Shown in pieces: positions 10,831 to 21,951 of a stretch of 64,000 nt of DNA. The stretch lies in NCBI RefSeq assembly GCF_026151205.1, contig NC_087081.1, forward strand, positions 13,930,340 through 13,994,339. Direction: 5' to 3'. Within the stretch, counting starts at the first letter, position 1; every line of letters begins with the position of its first letter. The position numbers were made by a program, and so were the translations under genes. This DNA is from Bolinopsis microptera (Eukaryota; Ctenophora; Tentaculata; Lobata; Bolinopsidae). The notes under the pieces were generated by a model. It did no database searches. It was not told the origin of the DNA and saw only the letters and a program-made list of their open reading frames with translations.

Positions 10831-10943
10831 TGTTATTTTTTGTCCGTTTTTGTCCGTTTTTGTCCGTTAATTTTTGTCCGTTTTGAAAATATAGCTGCCA
10901 AACGGACAAAAACGGACAAAACGGACAAAAACGGACAAAAATT
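10831..10943. repeat. TTTTTGTCCG / CGGACAAAAA hairpin module, copy 1
   Basis: Four TTTTTGTCCG units are followed by a spacer TTGAAAATATAGCTGCCAAA and four CGGACAAAA(A) units, so the module folds into a long hairpin. The same spacer is in the same orientation in copy 3 (13846-13943) and diverged in copy 2. Confidence 0.85.
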
Positions 10944-11225
10944 GTAACTTTTTATTTAAATTTTCTCCACAATTTGTAACAGGCTATCTGCAGAAATGGG
11001 TAGCCCGGTTAACGAATCCTCAATTAGGCACAAAGAATAGTCTACACATTTTTTAATAACATAAAAAGGGATGAAAAGTTTTATTACTGGAAAGTAAAAC
11101 TTTGTTAAACACAAAGATTCTTGAGCACATTTTGAGTCAGACTCAAATGCGTTTAAAAACATTTTAGTATATAACAATAAATTATGTAAACAATAACACC
11201 AACAATAATTATAAATTGAACAAAT
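10944..11225 (-). other. Unique insert with an exon-like open frame
   Basis: Non-repetitive AT-rich sequence between the first hairpin and the AGG array. The minus strand is open for 73 codons (11177-10956) and ends in SLTGLPISADSLLQIVEKI. Residue use looks protein-like, but I recognise no family. It could be a captured exon or chance. Confidence 0.3.
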
Positions 11226-12922
11226 TATTGAGAGATGAAAAAGAGGAGAGGAGGAGGGGGACTGAGGAGGGGGACTGAGGAGGAAGAGGAGGGGGGACTG
11301 AGGAGGAGGACTGGTGAAGAGGACTGATGAGGAGGAGGACTGAGAAGTAGGAGTAGGGGGAGGACTGAGGTGGGGAGGACTTAGGAGGAAGAGGAGAATT
11401 GAGGAGGAGGAGGAATGAGGAGTAGAAAGAGGAAGAGGACTGAGGAGGATCAGGAGGACCCAGGAGGAGGAGGAAGAGGAGGAGGACTGATGAGGAGAAG
11501 GAGGACTGAGAAGGAGGACTGAGAAGGAGAAGGAGGACTGATGAGGAGGATGAGGATGAGGAGGAGGGTGACTGGGGGAGGACTGAGGAGGAGGAAAAGG
11601 AGAAGGGATGAGGAGGAGAAGGACTGAGGAGAAGGAAGAGGAGGAGGACTGAGGAGGACCCAGGAGGAGGAGGACCCAGGAAAAGGCCCCAGGAGGAGGA
11701 TGATGACTGGGGAGGAGGAGGACTGATGAGGACTGATGACGAGGACTGAGGACGAGGAGGAGGAGGAGGAGGACTAAGGAGGAGGACTGAGGAGGACTGA
11801 TGAGGAGGAGAAGGAAGTGGATGAAGAGGATGAGGAGGACTGAGGAGGAGGAGGACCCAGGAAAAGGCCCCAGGAGGAGGATGATGACTGGGGAGGAGGA
11901 GGACTGATGAGGACTGATGACGAGGACTGAGGACGAGGAGGAGGAGGAGGAGGACTAAGGAGGAGGACTGAGGAGGACTGATGAGGAGGAGAAGGAAGTG
12001 GATGAAGAGGATGAGGAGGACTGAGGAGGAGGACTGGTGAAGAGAAGGAGGAGGACCCAGGAGGAGAAAGAGGAGGAGGATAACTGAGGAGGAGAAGAGG
12101 GATCCAGGAGGAGAACCCAGGAGGAGGAGGAGGAGGACTGAGGAGGAGGACCAAGGAGGAGGGTGACTAGCGAAAGGACTGAGGAGGACTGAGGATGTGA
12201 AGGAGGACTGAGGAGGAGGAACCAGGAAAAGGAGGAGGAGGAGGAGGAGAAGGACTGAGGAGGAGAAGGAGGAGGACGTAGGAAGAGGAGGACCCAGGAG
12301 GAGGACTCAGGAGGAGAAGGAGGAGGAGGAGGAGGAGGACTGAGGAGGAGGACTGAGGAGGAGGAGGACTGTGGAGTATTGAGGAGGATGGCTGAGGAGG
12401 ATGGCTGAGGAGGATGACTGAGGAAGATGACTGAGAGGGAGGAGGATGAGGACTGAGAAGGAGGAGGACTGAGGAGTACTGAGGAGGATGGCTGAGGAGG
12501 GGGACTGGGGGAGGACTGAGGAGGAGGAGGACTGACGAGAAGGATGAGGAGGAGGACTGAGAAGGAGGACTGAGGATTGAGGAGTAAGAGGAGGAGGATG
12601 AAGAGGAGGAGGACCCAGGAGGAGGAGGAGGACTCAGGAGGACTGAGGAGGAGGATGAGAACTGAGGAGGAGGAGGAGGACTGAGGAGGATGGCTGAGGA
12701 GAATGGCTGAAGAGGATGACTGAGAGGGAAGAGGAGGAGGAGGAGGACTGAGGAGGAGGAGGAGGAGGAACTAGGAGGAGGACCCAGCCGGAGGACTCAG
12801 GAGGAGGAAGAGGACTCAGGAGGAGGACTGAGGAGGACTGAGAAGGAGGAGGACTAAGGGGAACTGAGGAGGATGAGGAGGAGGACTGAATAGGAGGAGG
12901 AGGAGGGGGACTGGGGGAGGAC

Positions 12923-12951
<29 letters not shown>
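11226..12951 (+). repeat. Imperfect AGG (purine) satellite with GACTGAGGAGG units
   Basis: About 1.7 kb of GGA/GAGGA repeats punctuated by GACTGAGGAGGA and GACCCAGGAGG. A higher-order repeat of about 181 bp is visible: the block with GACCCAGGAAAAGGCCCCAG starts near 11673 and again near 11854. Almost pure purine on one strand. Long Pro/Ser/Leu open frames on the minus strand are by-products. Confidence 0.95.
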
Positions 12952-12955
<4 letters not shown>

Positions 12956-13081
12956 TAAATGTTATTTCCATTTTTGTTATTTTTTGTCCGTTTTTGTCCG
13001 CTCTATTTTTTGTCCGTTTTGAAAATATATGGTTCCGAACGGAAAAAACGGATAAAAAACGTGACCCCCCCCCCCCCCCCC
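12952..13081. repeat. Hairpin module, copy 2, with C-run
   Basis: Begins with GCATCTAAATGTTATTTCCA after the AGG array, as copy 3 does. It carries two TTTTTGTCCG units, a diverged spacer (AATATATGGTTCCG), two degraded CGGAAAAAA units and a run of about 18 C (13064-13081). Confidence 0.8.
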
Positions 13082-13787
13082 AGGAGGAAGAGGAGGACTG
13101 AGGAGGAGGACTGAGGAGGACTGAGAAGGAGGAGGACTGAGGAGTACTGAGGAGGATGGCTGAGGAGGATGGCTGAGGAGGATGACTGAGGAGGAGGACT
13201 GAGAGGGAGGAGGAGGAGGACTGAGGGGGAGGAGGAGGAGGACCCAGGAGGAGGACTCAGGAGAAAGAGGAGGAGGAGGACTCATAAGGAGGAATGAGAA
13301 GGTGGAGAACTGAGGAGGAGGAGGAGGAGGACTGAATAGGAGGAGGACTGAATAAGAGGAGGAGGGGGACTGGGGGAGGACTGAGGAGGAGGAGGACTGA
13401 CGAGAAGGATGAGGAGGACTGAAGAGGACTGAGGAGAAGGATGAGGAGGAGGACTGAGGAGGAGGACAGAGGAGAAGGACTGAGGACTGAGGAGGAAGAG
13501 GAGGAGGATGAAGAGGAGGAGGATGAAGAGGAGGAGGAGGTCCCAGGAGGAGAAGGAGGACTGAAGAGGACTGAGGAGAAGGATGAGGAGGAGGACTGAG
13601 GAGGAGGACTCAGAAGGAGGAGGACCCAGGAGGAGGACTGAGGAGGAGGAGGATGACTGAGGAGGAGGAGGAGGAGGAGGAGGAGGAGGAGGAGGAGGAG
13701 GAGGAGGAGGAGGAGGAGGAGGAGGAGGAGGAGGAGGAGGAGGAGGAGGAGGAGGAGGAGGAGGAGGAGGAGGAGGAGGAGGAGGAG

Positions 13788-13813
<26 letters not shown>
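13082..13813 (+). repeat. Second AGG satellite ending in pure (AGG)n
   Basis: Same family as 11226-12951. The last 150 bp (about 13659-13812) are uninterrupted AGG triplets. The poly-Leu, poly-Pro and poly-Glu open frames here are translations of the microsatellite. Confidence 0.95.
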
Positions 13814-13819
<6 letters not shown>

Positions 13820-13961
13820 TAAATTTTATTTCCATTTTTGTTATTTTTTGTCCGTTTTTGTCCGTTTTTGTCCGTTTTTGTCCGCTTTATTTTTTGTCCG
13901 TTTTGAAAATATAGCTGCCAAACGGACAAAAACGGACAAAAAGATGATCCCCCCCCCCCCC
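13814..13961. repeat. Hairpin module, copy 3, with terminal C-run
   Basis: Five TTTTTGTCCG-type units, the AAAATATAGCTGCCAAA spacer and two CGGACAAAAA units, followed by GATGAT and a 13-C run that abuts the CTATATAAG direct repeat. It is the right terminus of the composite element. Confidence 0.85.
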
Positions 13962-14183
13962 TATATAAGGAAGATATAGTTGATTTAAGTTAAGGGTAGT
14001 TGATGCGAACATTGTCACAAAAATGATACAAAATCGTAAATAGGTTAAAATTAAATTTCGAAAAATGAGAACCATATCTCGATTAGAATTCAATATTCTT
14101 CCAGAAATGATTAGTAGGGTATTATTCAGCAATTCGGAACTCGAGTTTAACAATGTTGAGGTTAATTTTGCTAAGTTACTTAA

Positions 14184-15111
14184 ATGTGACAAAATTCACA
14201 TTTCCTGCCCCAACAGTAAAAATTCAATGTGATAAAAAGTGGCGTGCGTTTCTATATTTCCTGTATGAATCAATTCAAACTATAATAAGAACAGATTATT
14301 TGAAAGAAAATGTATCTAACTTTTACAATAACTTATGTGACGAAATTTACATTTCTTGCCCCTATTTTGAAGAATCGTACCTCGATTAGAATATAATGTT
14401 ACTTTATCACCATGTACCTATGTCGATAAACTAGTTATTTTGCCAACAAGGAGCAAATAAGGTCATAATTTGTTTTGTGACGAAATTTACATATTTTTAC
14501 CATGTTGAGATGTTACAATTGTGCCAATGACAAAAATGTTCATTGATACATAGTACGTATGACGTAATATAGGGTGTTTAAGCTGGTATACCAATATTTG
14601 CTCAATTTCACACATGTTGAGATATCATGCAAATATATGTGACAAAGTTTACCTATTTGTGCCTTATGTGTCCTTATTTGCTTATAATAATGAGATATTT
14701 TAACAATTCCCAACACATTCAGGTCATAAAATAATTCTAGACTATTCGGCATTCCTTGTCAGGGTTTCATAAACATCCCTCGTATAAATTTCTTAAATGT
14801 GTGACGAAATTTACCTGGTAGTACCATTTAACGAAAAAAGTCGCTAAATATGTAGATAATTGTCCTATGGAACTATCCTATGAACTTGAAATTCGAAAAT
14901 TTTGTCAAACACGGCAACAAGGGGCCATGTAAACTCTGTCACGTTTCTATAGTGTGACAAAGTTTACAACTCACCGCCGGTCGAATTTAAGCGATATCTT
15001 ATCATCTGATAAAGATATCGTTATGTGACAAAGTTTGCCTAGAGGATGAAACGATTATCCTAACCATTGAGGGTTTATATAGTTTCATAATCATAGTGTG
15101 AAAAATTTTAC
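14184..15111 (+). repeat. Periodic TGTGACAAAGTTTAC motif array
   Basis: Copies (with A/G and C/A variants) start near 14184, 14335, 14476, 14638, 14800, 14953, 15024 and 15097. The first six are 141-162 bp apart. One inverted copy lies at 14929. Short flanking similarities (for example GCAACAAGGRGC near 14445 and 14914) suggest a decayed tandem array with a unit of about 150 bp. The array ends about 110 bp before the GPCR exon. Confidence 0.6.
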
Positions 15112-15219
15112 CACATCGTGCCATTTAATAGGGTCACTAATATTTACCAGTATCCTCAAACGTCAATGAACGTGTTTCATATTGTAAAAATTTCAAAATT
15201 GAACATAGAAATCTTTCAG

Positions 15220-18200
15220 GGTGTGCCAAGGAAAATCAAGTGGTATCAAACAAAAGTTGTACAGTAACAAACATTGGCGGATTTTTGAAAAATTTGTGTT
15301 TTGATGAGAGTATAAAAGATTACTTTCACTTGTGCGCTTATTCGAACGTTACCTATGTAATGGGTACTGAGAATCATACACTCCCAAGTGTCTCCTCTGT
15401 GTGTGACAATGACCCGTATGTTTATCAGGCGTGTGGTTTTGATACAAAAACAACAAAACAAAGTGACATCGGCCTCTGCAGTGGAGGTCCTACTGACAAC
15501 AGCACCAACATTACATGCGATGACAAATGTGATTGGTATGACTGTAGAGATGAGCAACATTGTGGTGGTTACACATACAGAATTTCCTGTCATAATCTAA
15601 ATGGTGAACCAGGCCCTCCCGTTTATTGGTTTCAGGTTTGTAATGGAATTAAAGATTGTCATCCTTACGGGGAGGATGAGAGGGACTGTGATGTTAAGAG
15701 CACCACACAACACACCTGTATTCATTACGGCAAGAAACACTGGGATAAAATTAACAAGAAAGTCCCCATACATAAATACAATAGGTGTAGTGTGTTTGAT
15801 ATTAATGTGCCTCACAACTTTCCGTACTGTTACGATTATCTAGACCAGACAAACTGCAGTGATGTGAACAAAGTGGGAGGTAACTGTTTGGTCAATGATT
15901 ATATGTCAAGCGTATCAAAGTACGTGGTCTGTGGTAGCGAATTTAAGCTTACCAATAAACCGGTTAATTTATGTGACGATAACCTAGAAGACAACTGTAC
16001 TTCACTACCTCAACCTGGGTTCGCTGATGACTGTGTCGTCCACAAGCACAGACTTTGCGATGGAGTTAGTGACTGTGTTGGTAGTAGTGATGAGACCCTT
16101 GATATATGTCAGTACACAACGTTGGGTTATTTGAATTGCAGAAGAGGCTTTAATGCTGATAAAAACATGCCAATACCTGTCAAATGGTTACTGGATGATC
16201 AAACAGATTGTCTGGATGGAGAAGATGAAAAAAGAAACCTTAAGGTGACATACTGTAAAGAAATAAATGAAGGTACTGAAAGAATAAATTTAGGAAACAA
16301 AACATGTCAGGACGTTTTTCTGTGTCCAGGAGATTCCAAGATTAGTTATGTTGAGTTTGACGCTCTTTGTGATGGTATAAACTCTTGTGAAGTTGAAAAT
16401 GATATCTGTACGATTTCAAGAGATTTCCCGAGCATCAATGCATCTGCTGTTATCAACAGTTGTAATGTGCGAGATTTGTGCGAATCAATGGAACAATCCA
16501 AAAATTTAACTTGTCATGTTCAAGAATTTCAGAGTCCAGCAGGAAATACATTTGGTGTAAAAATGATGATAAATGTCCCAACTTCAAAGACACAAGTTGA
16601 CTGCAGTATTCGATATGGTGAATATTATGTCTTCTTGAGTTGCATGGGTTTATGTCTAAACTCCACTTGTCCTCTTCAGAACACTCCCCTAGACTATGAT
16701 TCATGCCCCGGTCAGTATCCTGACCGAATCAACACTCTCGCTAACAATTCTGCTCTAACATTTGTGACTATGTCTGATGAAGGTGAATATGAAAATGCAC
16801 ATTTCCAGTGTGATAACAAAAAGTGTGTTCATTATAGCCAAGTTTGTAACCTGGTTGATGACTGTGGTGACTTGTCAGATGAACGACTTTGTACAAACCA
16901 TTTAGTTTGTGAGGATACTAAAAACCGGAAAAAACAGGACCTAATATCTTATTCCCAAAGGTGCGATGGTAAATTTGACTGCTTTGATTTATCTGATGAA
17001 TGCAATCAGTCATGTGGCAAGGAAATCTTAGCCAATTGGGTATTGAAACTTAGTTGCTGGCTGCTGGGCCTTTTGGCATCCATTTTTAATGTCGTCATGG
17101 TGGCCAAAGTTGGAAGTTCCATAAGAGAATCTGAATCAGGTAGTTTGCTGTGCACTAGAGTGCTGATCTGTTTAATCGGATTAGGCGATTTACTTATAGG
17201 AGTCTACTTGATCGTATTGTCCGTATTCGACAGTATCATTTTAGGAGAGGATTACTGTGCAAAGCAAGCAGAATGGTTATCAGGCACTGCTTGTTCTGTT
17301 TTGGGAGTGATCAGCACTACGGGATCGCAACTTTCTCTATTTTCGATGACTGCTTTGAGTTTGATTAGGATGAGGGGAATCGTGAATAAATCTATGATTG
17401 CTCCTACCCGCGTCAATAAAAAAGCAGTAATAAAAGCTGCCATGATTGTGATCGGAATCGTTACTGCTTCTCTATCAGTGGCACTCATACCATTGGTCCC
17501 CGCCTTAGAGGACTACTTTGTGCAAGGTTTGTTCTATGACCGAGACTACAAGCTATTTATTGGTTTTCCGAACAAAATAAAGCACGTCAAGATTCTCCAA
17601 GCATATTACAAAAATGAGAGTTTCTCTAGAGATACATCCTGGACTGATATTGGCGAAAAAGTAGATGCAATGTTCAGTCATATTAAGAGTTATGGAAGTG
17701 GAAGCTTGAATAAAAGTGCTGTTCACTTTTACGGCAATGATGGTGTGTGCCTTTTTAAATACTTCGTTCGAAGTGATGACCCTAGAAGAAGCCGAACGAT
17801 ATCAGATGCGGAAGAGGACTTGATCGACGTGAAAGGAAATATGATAGTTTGGCTCATGCTAGGTGTAAACCTATGTTGTTTTCTGTTCATTACCGTGTCC
17901 TACTTGTTGATCAACATTAAATCCCGGCAATCATCGAGGAATTCTGGGCAAAACAGCAATCCAGAAACTGTCCGCAGAAACCGAGCAATGCAAAACAGGA
18001 TTGCACTGGTCATAGCCACAGATTTCGCTTGTTGGGTTCCATTCATAATCATCAGCGGGCTCCACAATCTCGAGTCAATCGATGCTACAGATTGGTACCT
18101 CACTTTTGCAATGATAGTTTTACCCCTCAATTCTGTCGTAAACCCTATGCTGTATGACAATACTTTGAGAGAATTTTTTAGTGAGATTTTTACTTTGCTT

Positions 18201-18368
18201 TACTTTACTGTCCAAAGTGTTGCTGTTAGATTTCAAAATGGTGGTAGATTAAGAGCAATTAAAGAGGCTCCAGAAGAAACGCAAATTGTAGAAATGGGAG
18301 GTGATATTGACAAGGGAATGTCACTTGTGGCACCTGCCGACGAGGGTATCATGGAAACACCAATTTAG
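15220..18368 (+). CDS. LDLa-repeat G protein-coupled receptor (RXFP/GRL101-like 7TM), main 3' exon
   Basis: The frame is open from 15141 and runs to a stop at 18366-18368. It has no good ATG start: a splice acceptor (ATCTTTCAG|G at 15219/15220) shows that the first exon, probably with the signal peptide, lies upstream and was not found. Counting residues from the GTG codon at 15240, the ectodomain (about 1-595) is Cys-rich with roughly seven LDL receptor class A modules (for example CDGVSDCVGSSDE, CNLVDDCGDLSDERLC, CDGKFDCFDLSDEC). Seven hydrophobic segments follow near 600-622, 634-662, 680-711, 730-754, 868-894, 920-945 and 954-977. TM6 TDFACWVPF and TM7 LPLNSVVNPMLY match relaxin-receptor/GRL101-type rhodopsin GPCRs, but no leucine-rich repeats are present. 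The second extracellular loop is unusually long (about 110 residues). The TM3 end reads ALSLIRMRG, not DRY. Expected at the plasma membrane; ligand unknown. Confidence 0.9.
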
Positions 18369-19774
18369 ATAGAAATGTGGAAATAGTGATAACAAGGTGA
18401 GACTTCATATTATATAATAGATTTACAAATATTTCACAGGTTTATAATGTTCTTGGAGTTGGAGGATTTAGTTTTCACTAAGCACTAGTACTAAATGTGC
18501 GGTAATGATATAATTCACGGTTGAAAATTTAAGAAGAGGTAAGCAATTAATTATTAATTAGCTGATAGATATGATCAACATCAGTTTAAATATCTCTGAT
18601 CATCTCAGCTGATTGATATATAATTATTTAAATTTTCAGGAAATCATTACATTGGATTCTTTCAACTAGTATTAGTAAGCTAGTATTGCCAAATGTATAG
18701 ACAGTACAATCCCTGGTCGGAAACCGAATTGGAACTTTCATCTTTAAAGACACCACGTGATCACAGCGATTATTATATTTGTACCCAGCCAGGTCTGGTT
18801 AACTTTAAGTTATAAATTATGTGTTACAGTGTTTGTACTATTTTAAAATGTCACCCGAACTTGTAGTATATTTTATTTGATTCTACCTTTTCTTTTGAGA
18901 AGACATTTATTTAAACTCAAATATGCTGGGACCCATTAACCATGACTAGATGTGATGAGTATTATACGAATTTGTTCACACATGAGGGACTACTTGTGGT
19001 TGTATTTGCAAATATCTGACTAGTGACATTTAACTTTCATGATTTTCGTTGATTTTCGTTGATTTTTGTTATAAATTGGACTGTTGAATATTTAAAAAGT
19101 AACCTATAAACTTATAACATTTTTTAAAAACATTTTGAACATTTAAAATATAATTTGAAACACTACAGTAACGTTATTCAAATCTCAAACAGAGAAAGTA
19201 TATTTCAAAGTTTTGTGTTTGATCATATGATCGTGGATGTATAGTTAAGTGATTGATTGCATAATTTTGAATTTGATTGATGGTGATTGTGAGTGAGAAG
19301 ATGTTTTATTGGAGTGCCAGCTAGTAACTCTGTCAAATGAACAGCCCACTGAAAATATAAAGAAGTGTGAAGAGGTACATCTAACATCCGTTTCCGTACC
19401 TGGAAACAATATTTTATTTTTACGACACTTTAATTTAAAACTTTCAATCTATTTGTATTCTTTCATCGGACGTTTTTTATTTGAGCAATATCGTTAGTAT
19501 TTACTTACTTATTAGTCATTTAAATATCTTTCCTTGACAAATCTATTGTGTAATAGTTTTAAGTTATCATCTTAGTTGTATATTTTCAAACGTAATTTTT
19601 GTTCAACAAAAAATTTAAAACTTCTGTAATTTCTGTTTGTCAACCTCCTAGCTCACTTACTAGACTTAGTAGAAGAGTGAAGACACTAATTCGTTACTCG
19701 CTAGCCTCGATTGTCCCTCGCAGTTAAAATTAAATCACTCTTCACTTTTCAAAAAGAACTTTCTCATGTTACGT
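18369..19774. other. GPCR 3' flank and intergenic sequence
   Basis: AT-rich, probably 3' untranslated sequence followed by intergenic DNA. GATTTTCGTT is repeated near 19040. No further exon or repeat family is recognised. Confidence 0.5.
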
Positions 19775-19890
19775 CCATGATATTTGTAGGTTTACAACCT
19801 ACCAGAACGCGCGCTGAGTTGGAATCGTCGATGGTCCTGTTTAATTTGGAACAAATATTTTACGAGTATCACCCGTTAACCATGATATCC
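19775..19890 (+). repeat. Dispersed repeat R4, copy 1
   Basis: From TTTGTAGGTTTACAACCTACCAG through GAGTTGGAATCGTCGA to TTTTACGAGTATCACCCGTTAA this matches the complement of 61080-61195, at roughly 80-85% by eye. The GTAGGTTTACAACCTAC block is itself a 17-bp near palindrome. Confidence 0.75.
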
Positions 19891-19912
19891 AAGTTGCTAG
19901 TATAATCCTTGC

Positions 19913-19957
19913 CGTACGTTGTATGACCCGCCGCGCACAAGTGCGCGGCTACCCCTA
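19913..19957 (+). repeat. GC-rich hairpin repeat R5, copy 1
   Basis: TACGTTGTATGACCCGCC and the hairpin GCCGCGCAC-AA-GTGCGCGGC (19930-19949), followed by CTACCCCTAG. The reverse complement, with a three-base loop change, is at 30015-30058. A GC hairpin followed by CTAG recalls Helitron 3' ends, but that is only a resemblance. Confidence 0.65.
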
Positions 19958-20824
19958 GCTAGCTGTACCGTAGAAACGCTACAGTGAAACGACAATGTAA
20001 TGATGGTCACGACGTGATATAATATAATCCATGCATAGTGATTATACTTGATCGAGATCTACTCTTAACTTTAAATATTCAAAGTGAAAATGAGGCTAAC
20101 CACCTTTTGAGAGGGTGAAATGAAACTTACTAGTATACTTTTGTGTATATTTTCGAGCAGGTTCCGTATTGTGACTTGTCCGTTGTTAATGGCCGCGCTC
20201 AGCCTGTCATTTCGCCGAATCTCTATATGTTAATGAACATGATAGCCTGAGGTCCCCAGGTAACGTAGCACTTGCCTCGGGCCAAGTTTAACATTTCGAA
20301 GAAATTTAGACGAGTAACATCCCTCAATATTGTGACTATCTAATGTGTCAACAATGAACAATAAAAATTGATTCATCGTCTTCAAGCTCAACATTTCATA
20401 AATCGCCGAATCTACTTGTAAGAGGCCAAAATGAGGCTAATAAAGAATTTGAGTTTCGACCGCATTTTTATTCTAATGCAATGTACGGAAAGTGAAACAG
20501 ATCATGACCCACTAATTAACTTGTTAATGTTATTCATATTGTAGCCTGCATGAGGTGATTGAGACTTTATCATAACTTATGTGAGGTTGGATTGATATGA
20601 GGCTACCCTCTGATCTCTCAGGAAGCAAAAATTAAATCTTACCGTAAATAAAAGCATTCTACATTAAAACTGTCACTTGTTAAATATTATAATATGCGTG
20701 ACAGGAGTTAGGCGTTAGCCTCAATCTCACCTCCCAAATTCATGTCAGGTTAGTATATGATCGTCGACTATTCATGAATACTGGTTAGACAGAAACAATT
20801 TGAAGGGCTAGTTCGAAGAAGGAG
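19958..20824. other. Intergenic sequence with R3 copy
   Basis: Holds the inverted R3 copy (20190-20275) and several AT-rich stretches. No gene is recognised. Confidence 0.45.
20188..20275 (-). repeat. Dispersed repeat R3, copy 2
   Basis: Reverse complement of 9907-9970, including CAGCCTGTCATTTCGCCGAA and CCTGAGGTCCCCAGGTA. It lacks the rest of the first copy. Confidence 0.65.
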
Positions 20825-21112
20825 CAGTGGCGTAACGTTGCCTGTTGGCGCCCCCCTGCCGAAAAAAGCGCCCCCCTGTTGGCGCCCCCTCCCCTTTTGG
20901 TGCCCCTCCCTAAAATTGAACAAATTAGGTGATTTTAAAGAATACGCCGGTAAAATCTCTAAAAAAGTGTGTATCTAGAGCAAAACGCGCAGTTTTGCTA
21001 GTACTTTAGTTAAGTTTTCGAAATTTTCCCACATTCATACGACGATTTGGCGCCCCCCTAAGACGGCGCCCCCTGCACAGCGGGGTCAGCAGGGCCTTTT
21101 GTTACGCCACTG
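20825..21112. mobile_element. hAT-type MITE with CAGTGGCGTAAC ends
   Basis: The element starts with CAGTGGCGTAAC and ends with its complement GTTACGCCACTG. It is flanked by a perfect 8-bp direct repeat AGAAGGAG (20817-20824 and 21113-21120). An 8-bp target duplication and CAGTG-like TIRs are typical of hAT transposons. It is 288 bp long with no coding capacity, and carries several GGCGCCCCCT blocks in both orientations near its ends. Confidence 0.9.
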
Positions 21113-21120
21113 AGAAGGAG

Positions 21121-21951
21121 TAGAACAAGTAATGAACAAAACCTTGACAGTTAGCCATATTTCACCCTCCATCAAAAGACAGAATCTGAAAGGGTAGGTG
21201 GAGTCTACCAGTACCATCGTGCATCGACATGATTCGGTGGTTAGATAGGAAGTACCTGACCCCAACAACCAGAGCTAGAGAAACTAATTTTCGACGTCTT
21301 GACCCACTGTACTCAGGCCACTCCCAGTCCCAGGGACAATTCGAAAATATTTTTAAGGGATTTGAAATCCGTGTCAAATCCCCTACAAAATCCCCTACAA
21401 AATTCAGAGAAACGTCTTCAACTACTCGGAATTGTAACGCGCAATTTAATAATTTGTAGACAAAGTAGCGCACCGCGAACCACGCAGAATATCAATTGTA
21501 TCTTCAAGTATTTCAAACTCTGTTGACAAAATAAATTGATTGTGACTCTAATAATTGATTAAAAATTACGGCATACAGCAAATCTTGTGTTGTGTGTAAA
21601 AAAACTGTGATAAACAATATGCTGTAAATAAAACAAATTCGTCAAAAAGTTTAAAAACACGATGACCCGCCCAATTTTCTGAAGTGACAATTTGGGGACT
21701 TTGACGGGCTATAACTTTCGCTAGGCTAATAATATGGTGGGTTTTGAGACATAAAATGTTCACCCGCAAGTTGACGCTCTTCACCTAGCCACGAGTCTAC
21801 GCGTACTGCGTGACGTGCTTGTTTCACTAGAGGGCTCTGGATAGAGCAACGCTCGTAGACAGTAGAGTTAGTACATACACTAATACCCCTTTTAGGTTTA
21901 ATGGTTATTTTTTAGGTTTAATGGTTATTAGTTAAATGACGATGTCAATTC
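21121..21951. other. Intergenic sequence before LINE-A
   Basis: No gene is recognised. ATCCCCTACAAA is tandemly duplicated near 21377. A GGGCTCTGGATAGAGCAA block near 21833 recurs inverted near 29838. TTTTAGGTTTAATGGTTATT is duplicated at about 21890-21930. The sequence ends in the presumed left target duplication of LINE-A (TGACGATGTCAATTC, 21937-21951). Confidence 0.5.

Larger units (their letters stand above)
10776..13969. mobile_element. Composite inverted-repeat element with G/C-run ends and 9-bp target duplication
   Basis: The left end is a run of about 43 G followed by ATCAT and a TTTTTGTCCG repeat. The right end is the reverse complement of this pattern: CGGACAAAAA repeats, ATGAT, then 13 C. 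Both ends are flanked by the direct repeat CTATATAAG (10776-10784 and 13961-13969), which looks like a target-site duplication. Inside are 280 bp of unique sequence, two purine-rich AGG arrays and three hairpin modules. No transposase is present. TIRs with a 9-bp duplication would suit a Mutator-like or foldback element, but the superfamily is an inference. Run lengths may be affected by sequencing. Confidence 0.6.

Noticed and set aside
13257-13835. Open frames of 178-192 codons rich in Leu, Pro or Ser, and a poly-Glu frame on the plus strand.
   Set aside because: They are translations of the AGG microsatellite in different frames; no unique protein sequence is present.
15240-15242. GTG at 15240 as the GPCR start codon.
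   Set aside because: Animal genes rarely start at GTG; a splice acceptor at 15219 and an open frame back to 15141 point to an upstream first exon.
21162-21473. 103-codon minus-strand frame before LINE-A.
   Set aside because: No recognisable motif, no splice context, and it includes a local tandem duplication.
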